From assembly GCA_020002185.1 (NCBI GenBank), contig CM034533.1, positions 52,161,568 to 52,225,567 of the forward strand: a stretch of DNA of 64,000 nucleotides, given 5' to 3'. Source of the DNA: Paraescarpia echinospica. Taxonomy: Eukaryota > Annelida > Polychaeta > Sabellida > Siboglinidae. The notes beneath the pieces were generated by a model. That model saw only the letters and a list, made by a program, of their open reading frames with translations, was not told where the DNA came from and searched no databases. The position numbers and the translations under genes are program-made. Of this stretch, positions 30,250 through 40,301 are shown one piece after another (positions within the stretch are counted from its first letter, which is position 1; the number at the start of each line of letters is the position of its first letter).

Positions 30250-30661
30250 AAGTTCTGAGTGTGTGTGCGTGCGCGCGCGTGTGTGTGTGCGTATGTGCGG
30301 CGTGAGTGCTTGTGTGTGTGCCTATGTGTGCGTGGTGTGTGCGTGCATGTGTGTGTGTGCCTTCGTGCGGTATGCGTGCATGTATACGTGCATGCGTGTG
30401 TGCCTGTGTGTGCGTATGAGTGCGTGCGTGCGTGTGTGTGTAATTGTGTGCGTGCATGCTTGCGAGCCTGCGTGACTGCGTCAGCGTTCGACATAAGTGC
30501 GCTTTACACTTTACTCCTTGGCACTCCGTTCAACTATGAATAAGATACATGATGCGTGTATGTGTCACTGTGTGTATGCGTGTGTGTCTGTGTGTGTGTG
30601 TGTGTGTGCGTGCGTGTGTGCGTGCGTGTGTGTATGACGCTCATTTTGTTTTTTGTGCACG
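30250..30661. repeat. (GT/GC)n-rich simple repeat at the contig edge
   Basis: Long alternating GTGTGC tracts on both sides of GTTCGACATAAGTGCGC. They end at the N run and mirror 43675-44085. The Cys/Val-rich frames here are artefacts. Confidence 0.9.
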
Positions 30662-31661
30662 NNNNNNNNNNNNNNNNNNNNNNNNNNNNNNNNNNNNNNN
30701 NNNNNNNNNNNNNNNNNNNNNNNNNNNNNNNNNNNNNNNNNNNNNNNNNNNNNNNNNNNNNNNNNNNNNNNNNNNNNNNNNNNNNNNNNNNNNNNNNNNN
30801 NNNNNNNNNNNNNNNNNNNNNNNNNNNNNNNNNNNNNNNNNNNNNNNNNNNNNNNNNNNNNNNNNNNNNNNNNNNNNNNNNNNNNNNNNNNNNNNNNNNN
30901 NNNNNNNNNNNNNNNNNNNNNNNNNNNNNNNNNNNNNNNNNNNNNNNNNNNNNNNNNNNNNNNNNNNNNNNNNNNNNNNNNNNNNNNNNNNNNNNNNNNN
31001 NNNNNNNNNNNNNNNNNNNNNNNNNNNNNNNNNNNNNNNNNNNNNNNNNNNNNNNNNNNNNNNNNNNNNNNNNNNNNNNNNNNNNNNNNNNNNNNNNNNN
31101 NNNNNNNNNNNNNNNNNNNNNNNNNNNNNNNNNNNNNNNNNNNNNNNNNNNNNNNNNNNNNNNNNNNNNNNNNNNNNNNNNNNNNNNNNNNNNNNNNNNN
31201 NNNNNNNNNNNNNNNNNNNNNNNNNNNNNNNNNNNNNNNNNNNNNNNNNNNNNNNNNNNNNNNNNNNNNNNNNNNNNNNNNNNNNNNNNNNNNNNNNNNN
31301 NNNNNNNNNNNNNNNNNNNNNNNNNNNNNNNNNNNNNNNNNNNNNNNNNNNNNNNNNNNNNNNNNNNNNNNNNNNNNNNNNNNNNNNNNNNNNNNNNNNN
31401 NNNNNNNNNNNNNNNNNNNNNNNNNNNNNNNNNNNNNNNNNNNNNNNNNNNNNNNNNNNNNNNNNNNNNNNNNNNNNNNNNNNNNNNNNNNNNNNNNNNN
31501 NNNNNNNNNNNNNNNNNNNNNNNNNNNNNNNNNNNNNNNNNNNNNNNNNNNNNNNNNNNNNNNNNNNNNNNNNNNNNNNNNNNNNNNNNNNNNNNNNNNN
31601 NNNNNNNNNNNNNNNNNNNNNNNNNNNNNNNNNNNNNNNNNNNNNNNNNNNNNNNNNNNNN
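30662..31661. other. Assembly gap, exactly 1000 N
   Basis: Scaffold gap of conventional length, so real distance and orientation across it are unknown. It falls exactly at the inner edge of the left duplicated arm. Confidence 0.98.
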
Positions 31662-31683
31662 ACGTCATCATGCGTCGTCGTCT

Positions 31684-32463
31684 TTAAAGACTCTCCCATG
31701 ATGTCTTCTTCTTCTTCTTACGTTCTTCCTGCGGTGGTGTGGGGAATGGGGTAGAAGACGAGTCCATCCGTTGACGACGCGTGAGGGGTGTCCACTGCAG
31801 GGTTCGTCGCGCTCTACCGAGCGATCGTGCAGCCGCTACCGCTACCGCGCTCTTCTTTTGCGACTGCTGAATGTGTCGTTTCCTGTCCTGGTTTCCCACC
31901 AACTCCATGGGTACGTTCGAGTCACCGAGTTGACGCGCAAATGTCTGCCATCCCGTCGGATTGCTGGCGGTCTTGCGCTTGCGTAGGACATCGTTTACGA
32001 GATCAACCATGTTACTTCCGCGTACCGCTGCTCCTCTGTACATGAGCTGTCCGCGTGCGTTCCACGTGACGTCTCCTCCTTTGAGACGATCCATCAGTTG
32101 CGTGGCTTTACCTCAAAGGGCTTTTGGAACGCTGTTGACGACTTCCGCTTCTATACCTACCGCCGCCGCCGCCGCCGCGTCAACTGGCGATGATGGTGGT
32201 GGTGGTAGTGGTGGTGGTGGCGTCTCCACGTTCGTCACGCGCAGCGGTTCTCGTGCGTGACGATTGGACAACGTGTTGTAGCATTGCAACACTTGATTAT
32301 ACATCATGACCTTGTCTCCGTCGGTGATATCCTGTCTGTCGAGTATGACTTTCATCTCGTTATCGAGGTCGTGTACCTTCCGTGCCAGGATATCCGTCGG
32401 TGGTGCGCGAAGACTATCCAACAGTCGCGGATCTACCAAGGCCATCTTCCGTGCGTGTTCCAT
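31684..32463 (-). pseudogene. 213-aa-type conserved Polinton protein of B, split by TGA
   Basis: ATG 32463 (MEHARKMALVDPRLLDSL). A proline/alanine linker follows, then TGA at 32113. The same frame continues with WNARGQLMYRGAAVRGSNMVDLVND and VPMELVGN, matching the C-terminal block of 16879-17520. The C-terminal extension after the conserved block (Arg/Lys-rich) is B-specific. Role unknown. Confidence 0.65.
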
Positions 32464-32475
32464 ACTTGTTGTCGT

Positions 32476-32898
32476 CTACTTGAATAGCACCTCTTTGAGC
32501 AAGGGTAGAATGACCGAACTAGCCAAGGGTGCCAGCAAAGCACCCAGGAAACCACCGGTCTGACCCTCTCCGACCTGGTTATTATTACCTCGACGTCGAA
32601 GACGTCTCCTGCCCGGTACGTTTCTTCCTTCCAAACCCTGCAGCAGAATACGACGTCTCCTGTCCGCTGTCGCGCCTCTCTCTGCCAACTCGCGCAGTTT
32701 TGTTTTGTATTTATTCAAACGTTGTCTCTGCACGGGAGTCAAGGAAATGTTCTTCTTCAATATGTTGTAGGCGCACTCGGCCAATGCGCACAAGAGATCA
32801 GCGTCGGCGTTGATGAGGATGGCTCGTCTCAATTTCGTGCTCTTATATCTGTTGAGAGCCTGTATGCACAGTATATGTCTCTTCACGAGCTCCGACAT
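32476..32898 (-). CDS. Conserved Polinton protein of B, 140 aa
   Basis: ATG 32898 (MSELVKRHILCIQALNRYK). The block ECAYNILKKNISLTPVQRQRLNKYKTKLREL and the ending GGFLGALLAPLASSVILPLLKE match the 136-aa protein of A (17520-17930). Between them lies an Arg/Gly-rich insert (NVPGRRRLRRRGNNN) absent from A. The gene order ATPase, this gene, 213-aa-type gene is the same in both elements. Confidence 0.65.
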   Translation of the reverse strand: MSELVKRHILCIQALNRYKSTKLRRAILINADADLLCALAECAYNILKKNISLTPVQRQRLNKYKTKLRELAERGATADRRRRILLQGLEGRNVPGRRRLRRRGNNNQVGEGQTGGFLGALLAPLASSVILPLLKEVLFK

Positions 32899-32935
32899 CC
32901 TGCGACTGAAGAGACGATGTCCATGCGCAGTCGTC

Positions 32936-33547
32936 TTATACCTTGGGCTGGTACACGTACTGAACACCGTCGTCCGGAAAGATGGCCGTACGCAGACGCA
33001 TGTCTTCGGGTGTGTCCTGTTTCAGATCGATCAGGAGATAACCGTACGATAATGACGTGGCGTCTTTGAACGCTTCCTGTACAAACTTCAGGCGTCCCGG
33101 ATACATCTGTCGTGCCAAGTGACCTATCTGCGACGCGTCACGAGGATTCTTGAAGACCACCATGTATTGTGCGTTCAGACTGATCGTGCGACTCGGAAAA
33201 AGGTTCTGCACGAGATAGAGAACGGAAGTGTTCTGATGATGACTCTTTTTCGTGAACAAGGTCGTGACCCTTTCATCCGTTTCCGCCATCAGATCGTCTA
33301 TGACCACGAGGTTTCGCGTCGATGAATCGAAATCACCCTTCGGCAAGCCTTCCTCGAATCGCACCGAGTCGTTGTCTATGGACGCGTAGGCGTTCTGCCA
33401 CTCTCCATAATACCACGTTGTCTTCTGTGGAGGCGGATCTATCATCTTTGCGGCGTGACGTAGAACACGCGTCACGAAGGTACTCTTACCGCATCCCGTC
33501 GGACCCGCGACTATACAGGTGAAGGGATGTTTCCATCGTGTATCCAT
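32936..33547 (-). CDS. A32-like packaging ATPase of B, intact
   Basis: 203 residues from ATG 33547. Walker A GPTGCGKSTF (about 15-24), Walker B NLVVIDDLMAE, sensor-type ISLNAQYMVVFKNPRDASQIGHLARQ, C-terminus FPDDGVQYVYQPKV. It is homologous to both A copies along its length. This enzyme class pumps DNA into capsids of the PRD1-adenovirus-Polinton lineage. The frame is undamaged, unlike the left A copy. Confidence 0.88.
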   Translation of the reverse strand: MDTRWKHPFTCIVAGPTGCGKSTFVTRVLRHAAKMIDPPPQKTTWYYGEWQNAYASIDNDSVRFEEGLPKGDFDSSTRNLVVIDDLMAETDERVTTLFTKKSHHQNTSVLYLVQNLFPSRTISLNAQYMVVFKNPRDASQIGHLARQMYPGRLKFVQEAFKDATSLSYGYLLIDLKQDTPEDMRLRTAIFPDDGVQYVYQPKV

Positions 33548-33564
33548 GATCGTTGCCGCGTCTT

Positions 33565-33729
33565 CTAGTAGTAGTAGGCGGTCGCGTTCTCTGTGACGTT
33601 AGATGATACGACTATACCTCCACCGCACGAAGAGCGAAGGGGAACGAACAAGAAGGTGTATAGGACGTACAGGTACACTCCGATCATTCCTACTATCGAC
33701 ACTCCTACGACCACTCGCGTCCGTGACAT
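33565..33729 (-). CDS. Small membrane glycoprotein of B, 54 aa
   Basis: ATG 33729: MSRTRVVVGVSIVGMIGVYL, a membrane segment, then RSSCGGG and sequons NVT and NAT, ending YYY. It is the counterpart of 16592-16777 in A by layout. It lies 17 bases upstream of the ATPase start, probably in one transcript. Confidence 0.55.
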   Translation of the reverse strand: MSRTRVVVGVSIVGMIGVYLYVLYTFLFVPLRSSCGGGIVVSSNVTENATAYYY

Positions 33730-33908
33730 GATGGTCTATGACGACCGATTGCGTGACATCTGTCTAAGTAACTTTTTTTGTTTGACTACTGTGTACCTAC
33801 TAACCACGTGACAGCAAAGCGGCGCCTATAACCCCAACTAACGTAGGGGCGCATTTCCTCTTTGTGTCAGTAGTGTTTCGGCGTAGACTTACAGCACGGC
33901 AATCGTCA

Positions 33909-36900
33909 TCACACGTCCACCGGTCCCGTTGTGACTCCGTCCTCGTGGACCACGCGCTTGGCGTAGAAGTAGGTCAAAGCCGCGCGTTCCTGCATGTACG
34001 TTAACACGGACGACTTATTCACCCGGAACCCACGGTTGTTTCCGCTTCCACTCCGTCGATTGGTGAGCACGTCCAGGAAAGACTGCTTGTCGATGGTGTT
34101 GAGTCGCTTGTTCAGACCCTTGGTGCTGTATTTATCGACCGTACCCGAACAATATTAGGTCTTCCTGCACAGTCCCAGGAAACAGTCGCCGGACCATTCG
34201 ACCTTGAATAGTCCAGGTGTTCTCTTGTCGTACGCCTTGCGCACCTCGCAACACGTCTCGGTACCGCTCCACGGACGTCCAGTCAGTCGACAGAGCACGT
34301 ACTCGCTTCGATGATCATAGCAACATTCGGACGGAAGCCATTCGGAGCGGTGACGAAAGTAGTCTTCGCGTAGTTCCGGGGTCACGAGGTCATCGACAGA
34401 TTCTCCTGCTAGAGCCAAATAGGCGCTGTCCGTATCGGTTTCGCAGTACTCGAACAGCGGAAGTTCCACGTACCTGACCATGAAGTCGTAGTAGATCTCC
34501 AACATGCGCAGTTTGGCCCACTGCAACACGAAGAATCCCACGTGTGTGGGCAGGGTGTATCTGACGGTGCGCTTGTGCATCTCTATCTCGTACGCATCGT
34601 CGGTCACGACGTCGAGTTGCCGGAAGCGACGATCGTTGATCGCCATCGATGCCCTCTTCTCCGTACAGTACCTGACTTCGCGGTGCCTATCGACGTTGGT
34701 TATAAATTTCCCATAGGAAGAATTCCCCATCAGTTTGTTGGTGTCTGCAATCTTGGCCCTGTCGGGGTGGACGTCTCCTTCGCGACGCGCAGTGGACACC
34801 GCCTCACCGAATCGTCGGAAGCAGGCGATCGGTGTGTACTCAATGACCTGATAGACGTGAGTCACCTCGAGTCCGTGTTCCAGATACCATCGCAAGAGAG
34901 GTGTCGCGAGCAAGATTTTATCTCCACGATAACTTCCGATGAGCATGCGACGCGGGGTTCTCATGATGTCGTGTTCTTCGGCGTATCGACGCATGTACGG
35001 TCCGAGGTCATCGCGGGTCATGTGAATGTTCTTGAAGATGGGCTGCATCTCGGCAAAGTGCGCGCGCAATTCCTCTGGTACACGAATGTCGCACTGAATC
35101 ATACCGAAAACCCTGCCATTACGTACCCCTGTCAGGATCTCTTGTGACGTCATCTTCCATGGCACGTGGCGGCGGCGAAAGGAGACGTCCAGAAACAGTT
35201 TCACACACGCATCGCGTCTCGTGACCTTCCACTCGCATTCCCACATCTCGACGACCCTGGCGAAGTGACGAAGGTAGGTCGTGTTCTTTCGTGTTTCGGC
35301 GAGGAGTTGAGTCATGGGTTTCCCGTTGACCTTGTTGACCTCAAGACCGGTGCACGGACATCCGTGATAGAAGCATCCGTGAAACTGATAGGCCGTCTTT
35401 GTTTCACTGCACCAACCGTCCACCAGGAGTTTACCGATGCGCTTCTCTCGACCGTTGGACTGGTGACGTATGACGCGTCCCGTGCTTTCGGACTCCCAGG
35501 GCAACCATTCGGCGGCCATCTGTCCGGTGGGCTGTCCTGCTTCCGGTCGGAACTCCTTTTCTTCCCGTCGTCGCGTGTACCATCCCGTCGGCATGTCCTG
35601 TGATAGAGACCACAAGTACAATGCATTCGCATCATATCCAACTATGGACTGACACGTTCGAGCCGCATCACCGTAATCGTTCCGACGTATCTTCGTGACC
35701 CCTTTCTCGTGATGTCTGATGAAGATGAGCGAAGGTCCTCCGACGATGTTATCTCTGACCAGTTGATGGACATCCTTGTTCGTCTCGTTGAAGAGGGTGA
35801 AGAAGGTCTTCTCCGGTACATAGTTGAACAGGTGGGCCAAGGTCAAACAGGGTATACTGATGGCTTGTTTGAACATGTCGAGACCGCGTTGTCGGTAGAA
35901 GGCAAACTGTTTGTCGATGGCCTCCAAGAACGGTACGACATCTCTTTTGTTGTACCAGACGAGAAAATCTCGCAAAGTCTTCATGTCGTTGTCTCGCCAC
36001 GCCTCTTGACAACGGGTATAGTCCTCGTCGGAAATACCTTCGTTCTTCAGTTTACTGAAAAAAGACTCTTTGGGAGGCAGAGCGGTGTCGTCGAGTCTCT
36101 CCAACCTGTCCATGTATTCGTGCGGGAAGTGACCTTTCGTAACCTCGCAACCGTACGCTTTCAGATACTTATCGTACGAGAATCCCGGGGCGATATAATG
36201 AGTCATATCGAGGAATTTCAGGTCATTCGTCGATAGACACATAAACGCGTTGCCGCGTTTGATCACGTGAAAGTCTCCAGGACCCTCCTCCTCCTCCTCT
36301 CTTTCTTCCGATGTGGACAGGAAGTAGGATACCAGGAACTGTTTGATGACGTTCAGGTCGTACCTGCTCGAGTTGAATCCGATGACGGGCAACTGATGAA
36401 GCCAACCGTACAATTGACCCATGAGTGTCTTGTAGGGATTGGACGGTCGTCGCTTAGACTCGTTGTCTGCCGGTGCTTCCTCCACCGCTGCCGCCTCGTG
36501 TTCGTCCCAGGTCGCGATGGCTTCCGCGAGTTCTTGAAGGACCCTCTCGTAATCGTCTATCATGGCTTCGTAGGCAGCACTGCTCATAGACTGAAGGACG
36601 GACATCATGTCGGACACCAACTTGTCGCTATCACCATCGGTGATAAGACATTGCGCTTCTTCGAATCCAGGCACGTTGCTCGCCAGTGACACGCTCAAGA
36701 GTACGTGACGAGACACCCAATGAACCTTGTCGCTGTCCGACGGAAGGTGTGACGTATCGAACCAGGACTCGAAGTCGAAGGTAGCACGATAGGGGTAGTA
36801 GCGCAAGCACTCGGGAACATGAATGTTGTCGTCGTCCAAACGCTGGAAGACTGTCGGCGTCGGACGGTACACACCACCGGGATAGATCTTTCGCGTGCCA

Positions 36901-38177
36901 CCCTTACACGTGCGCTCGTGTCTCTCTAGTTGGTACGCGTCTTTCCACAACGAGTCAGCGCATTTCCTGCAACGATAAGAGTGACAGTACATATTGATGT
37001 CTTGTATATAGGAAAAGTGTGTGTCGTCGTACACATTGATGTACAAGGTGTCGGAATAATGACACAATGAACGACGTACGAGCTCGGCAGTCGTCTTTCC
37101 GTCTTCTACTTCCTTTGGATCGATGAGGGTGTAGACGCACACGTTGATCTCAAAGATGGTCTCGATCCGATAGAGGTCGTCCATCGTCACTCCCTCAAAG
37201 TCTTTCATAGACACTCCGTCTTCGTGGTCGTACTTCTCGTAGAGTACCTTCACAGTGGGTTCCAGGTAACGTGGGTCACATCCACGATGCAGAGCCAGAC
37301 AACGGAAGAAACACAGATTGTCGGTGTACTTCTTGTTGTTGTTGACTTCTCTTTCCATTCCGATGACGGCACGGTTCTTCTTGATGTACCTGGAAAGGGT
37401 GATGTCCGCGCATCCTATAGGATGCTGTACGATGTGATTGACGAAGAAGGTGACGTTCGTGACCGCCTCGCATACCCATTGACTGTTCGGACGTTGATTA
37501 ATAGCCCACTGCAACACGTCTGTTTCTCGGATACGCTCTAGAAATGCATCAAAGTCTTCGGTGTTGGTAATCAGACACGGTTCATCGAGGTAACGTCCGC
37601 AACAGTTACATGACGAATGATAATACCGATGTCTATTGGTGATCTTGTTCCTCAGGACAAAACCGTAACTAAGATTGGTCTTAAAGGCGTGTTTCTGTTG
37701 TTGAAACATGATCTTCAAGGATGGTTCTAGATGAGTCGTGTCCGGTGTCGTCACCCTGTAATTGAAAATTGATTGAACGGGGCCTCTGATCACGTGGCTT
37801 CTGATGGTCGACCAGTGGTCTCGAACGACATCTCGCAGATCACTAGACAGATGATCAGGCAAGGGGAGTTGCGAGGGAGGATGTATGGGATCGACGACGT
37901 CGTCACGAGGTTGCTCTTCACGTCTTGTTCGCTTGGGTGGCTTCCTCCTCCTCTTCCTCGTGACTTCATCTCGTCTTCTACATACCTTGATATGTTGTAA
38001 CAAGTTGTCACGTCTCGCGAATTCACGTGCGCAAATCTCGCAGCGGTGGTTTTTCTCCACGGGTACCTTACCACATGACGTCTTCATGTGACGTAACAAG
38101 GTGTATCGTCTCGCGAAATCTTTTGAACATACCTGACATCGATGGGTGGTTCTTTTGGATTCAGCAGATGGCGCCAT
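33909..38177 (-). pseudogene. Protein-primed DNA polymerase B of element B, one premature TAA
   Basis: 1340 codons from ATG 38177 to TAA at 34155. C2H2 fingers at residues 14-35 and 46-66. Conserved cysteines lie at NCCGR (about 191) and RCRKCAD (about 402). The exonuclease domain has FDFES (about 468), FNSSRYDLNV (about 601) and YNKRD (about 742). Palm motif A is YDANALYLW (about 848), then FHGCFYHGCPC of an endonuclease-like insert. Motif B is KLMGNSSYG (about 1145) and motif C is ETDTDS (about 1245). After the TAA the same frame stays open for 81 codons with family-like sequence to a TGA at 33909, so the stop removes the C-terminal end. This is the only near-full-length polymerase in the window. 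Confidence 0.88.
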
Positions 38178-38280
38178 TCGCGACGGTGACTGAAGGGATG
38201 AATGCCTTTGCTGGATGTGACTGCAAATCGTCGTATGTATCGCTGACGATACCGCAGTGACGACAAACGTGCTTCTTCAT
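38161..38280 (-). CDS. Upstream small frame with zinc-finger start, overlapping polymerase B
   Basis: ATG 38280 opens 39 codons: MKKHVCRHCGIVSDTYDDL then QSH, giving C-x2-C-x12-H, part of a C2H2 finger. It ends at TGA 38161, past the polymerase ATG (38177), in a different frame. It could be an upstream regulatory ORF, or the remains of a third N-terminal finger shifted out of frame. Confidence 0.4.
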   Translation of the reverse strand: MKKHVCRHCGIVSDTYDDLQSHPAKAFIPSVTVANGAIC

Positions 38281-38328
38281 GACATCGCGTCCACCTACAA
38301 CTGAAGGACGAAGGATGCTTGTCTATTT

Positions 38329-38370
38329 CTATATAATCATACGTGGTGATGGTGGTGGTGGTGGTGTAAA
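38329..38370 (-). promoter_or_regulatory. Polymerase B promoter: (CCA)n, TCACC, TATA
   Basis: On the minus strand (CCA)n followed by TCACCACG and then a TATATAG box 49 bp upstream of the small frame. The order (CCA)n, TCACC, TATA, polymerase is the same as in Polinton A at 10018-10090. Confidence 0.55.
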
Positions 38371-38422
38371 GATTGACTATATAGGGGACACTATGTGATA
38401 ACGTGGGCTACGTATAAATCGA

Positions 38423-38577
38423 TGTGTGTGTGTGTGTGTGTGTGTGTGCGCACGTCGTATACCAGCAAAGTCACTCTTTGAAACGAAAGAACAACGGACA
38501 CCCAAGAAGACTAGTAATATACCTTTTATTTCTCACTAAAGATTACACAAGCGTAATGAAATTCAAAAATCGAAAAA

Positions 38578-38624
<47 letters not shown>

Positions 38625-38625
38625 G
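38423..38625. repeat. (GT)n and (CTA)n microsatellites
   Basis: GT run at 38423-38448 and CTA trinucleotides at about 38579-38623, between polymerase and early unit. Confidence 0.9.
38525..38530 (-). terminator. Poly(A) signal of early unit B
   Basis: AATAAA on the minus strand, downstream of the last early exon and upstream of the polymerase promoter, as in Polinton A. Confidence 0.5.
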
Positions 38626-38699
38626 GTTACTATGACGAGGCGCCACTAACCTCAAACAACATTGTAGAGGTGCATTTCCTCTTTTGTCATAGAACACAA

Positions 38700-39338
38700 C
38701 TAATTTTCAAATTGAACATGACTATAATGTTCTCTATGGATACTAGATACGACAGTGTCGATATGTTCGTCCCGAGTTATGTTTCGGGCAATGTCAAAGC
38801 AGCAGTGTCGCACCGCTTCCCTCGCAGTAGTCGACGTCGACGTCGACGAATACAATGCGTTAGCCAAGTGAGCTATATTGTCCTGTAGAGATGCTAGAAC
38901 AACGAAAGGCTCTCTATAGCCTAATGGCATGCAGTCCAGAAAGGTCGCCCATATTAATAGTCCATGGGGCGACAGGTCAAATATAGATTTACTCGACTGA
39001 AGTTGTTCGTATTCTGACGACGACGACGGTGATGATGTGTCGTCGTCGTCGTCAAAGCAGGTCATCTCTAAAGACAAGTCAGCAGGAGATGCATCGAGGG
39101 TGACGTTATCGCATGTCATATCGAATGTCGTCGTCGTTGTCGTCGGTGACGTCGTATGAGGACGCTGCTGACGACGCTCATGGAGTACTTCGAGAAGGCG
39201 ACGACGCAAGGGCACCTCGACACGCCTTCGATGACAGATCTTATTTTTTTGGCGCCCATGTAATGTGCTTTTGTGTATCGACGTCATCATCATCATCGGT
39301 GTCGTCGTTGTCATCCGTATAAACACGACGTATACGAC
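38700..39338 (-). CDS. Alternative early exon B3: about 212-residue protein
   Basis: Open frame with no ATG at its beginning. It could be entered at a TTAG|G acceptor ending at 39339, giving phase 0 with the shared leader. The N-terminal third is Thr/Met/Arg-rich and low complexity. Then come an acidic patch FDDDDDTSSPSSSSEYEQL and a helical region SIFDLSPHGLLIWATFLDCMPL...DNIAHLANALY...DIARNITRDEHIDTV. No family recognised. An internal ATG (about 39314) is another possible start. Confidence 0.45.
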   Translation of the reverse strand, partial: VVYVVFIRMTTTTPMMMMTSIHKSTLHGRQKNKICHRRRVEVPLRRRLLEVLHERRQQRPHTTSPTTTTTTFDMTCDNVTLDASPADLSLEMTCFDDDDDTSSPSSSSEYEQLQSSKSIFDLSPHGLLIWATFLDCMPLGYREPFVVLASLQDNIAHLANALYSSTSTSTTAREAVRHCCFDIARNITRDEHIDTVVSSIHREHYSHVQFEN

Positions 39339-39354
39339 CTAATTCACCGTCATC
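39241..39354 (-). CDS. Alternative early exon B2: short acidic tail (37 codons)
   Basis: Follows a strong acceptor (TTGTTCTTTTTTATTGTG then TTTAATAG) at 39355. Phase 0 frame DDGELGRIRRVYTDDNDD and on to TAA at 39241. It overlaps the start of exon B3 in another frame; the two acceptors lie 16 bases apart. Confidence 0.45.
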   Translation of the reverse strand, partial: DDGELGRIRRVYTDDNDDTDDDDDVDTQKHITWAPKK

Positions 39355-39427
39355 CTATTAAACACAATAAAAAAGAACAAGGTTATATGATGATGAGTGT
39401 AAGTGACAGTTTCGTTAGACACCCTTG

Positions 39428-40249
39428 TTAATTAAGGTCAGACGTCAGTGCTATACCACAAGTGCGCAGGATGGCTTCGACACGTGGTATAGTATCATGT
39501 GTCCACGACGGAAAGTCCACTTTATATCGCATATGTCTCACTGTCCACCTCAAAGTGTCATAGATCAACTCACTGCTCACTCTGTACAAGTCAACGTCTT
39601 GATCTTCGAAGGTACGGTCCAGTCTGTTGATTACACGCCGAATACAGGCGTTGGCTGCAGTTGAGTACAACAGGTACAAGTCCCTCATTTCCGCTGTGAG
39701 CTCGTCTTCATGTTTTTTGAGACTAGCTCTCGCCGGCACCTCCTTACCTTCATTCAGCAAGGATATACCTCGCTCACGTAGAGTCTCTTTCACTCGTGGG
39801 ATGGTATAGTCACCCCACTCCGGTGTATGCGATGCATATCCGATTTGGTCCACTGCCTCATTCAGTGCATTCAGGATTTTGCTCTGATCCAGGGTGTACA
39901 GTGACATAAAAAGGCCTTCGTGTTCACGACACAGTGACTTGGACGCGTAGAGCACGCAGGCGTTGGAGATAGTCGCTATAAATACATCTTCGTCTATCAT
40001 TTCCTCCGATCGTTTTTGAATGGCATTGATCTTCTCTACACTCTCCCGTAAATCGCTACTACAGTTAACAACATCATCGTCGTCGTCATCACTACTCCAT
40101 CTACACGACCCACACAAAATTTCACTTGCCTCATCATCGCTGACATCCGAGTAACTCAGATGTCTTTTCAACGTTTGAGATCCCTCGGGCGACGATGATT
40201 TGACATGCTGATAGGTCTCGTCGTCCATACACTCGGACAGGTATTCAAA
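39428..40249 (-). CDS. Alternative early exon B1: 273-residue protein with internal duplication
   Basis: Begins after acceptor ATATGTTGTAG, phase 0, reading FEYLSECMDDETY. An ATG eight codons in (40228) is an alternative start. After an acidic region (DDDDDD) there are two related units of about 80 residues. Their ends match: PEWGDYTIPRVKETLRERGI and PSWTHDTIPRVEAILRTCGI. Their starts match as SNACVLY and ANACIRR. No family recognised. Spliced to the 19-codon leader it would carry the leader's SUMO-interaction-like VIDLT motif. Confidence 0.6.
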   Translation of the reverse strand, partial: FEYLSECMDDETYQHVKSSSPEGSQTLKRHLSYSDVSDDEASEILCGSCRWSSDDDDDDVVNCSSDLRESVEKINAIQKRSEEMIDEDVFIATISNACVLYASKSLCREHEGLFMSLYTLDQSKILNALNEAVDQIGYASHTPEWGDYTIPRVKETLRERGISLLNEGKEVPARASLKKHEDELTAEMRDLYLLYSTAANACIRRVINRLDRTFEDQDVDLYRVSSELIYDTLRWTVRHMRYKVDFPSWTHDTIPRVEAILRTCGIALTSDLN

Positions 40250-40301
40250 CTACAACATATGAAATTACACCCTGGTTATTTCCGGTGACACCTTGCCACA
40301 G

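Noticed and set aside
30549..31754. Long open frames across the N run
   Set aside because: They consist of unknown residues and GT-repeat codons.
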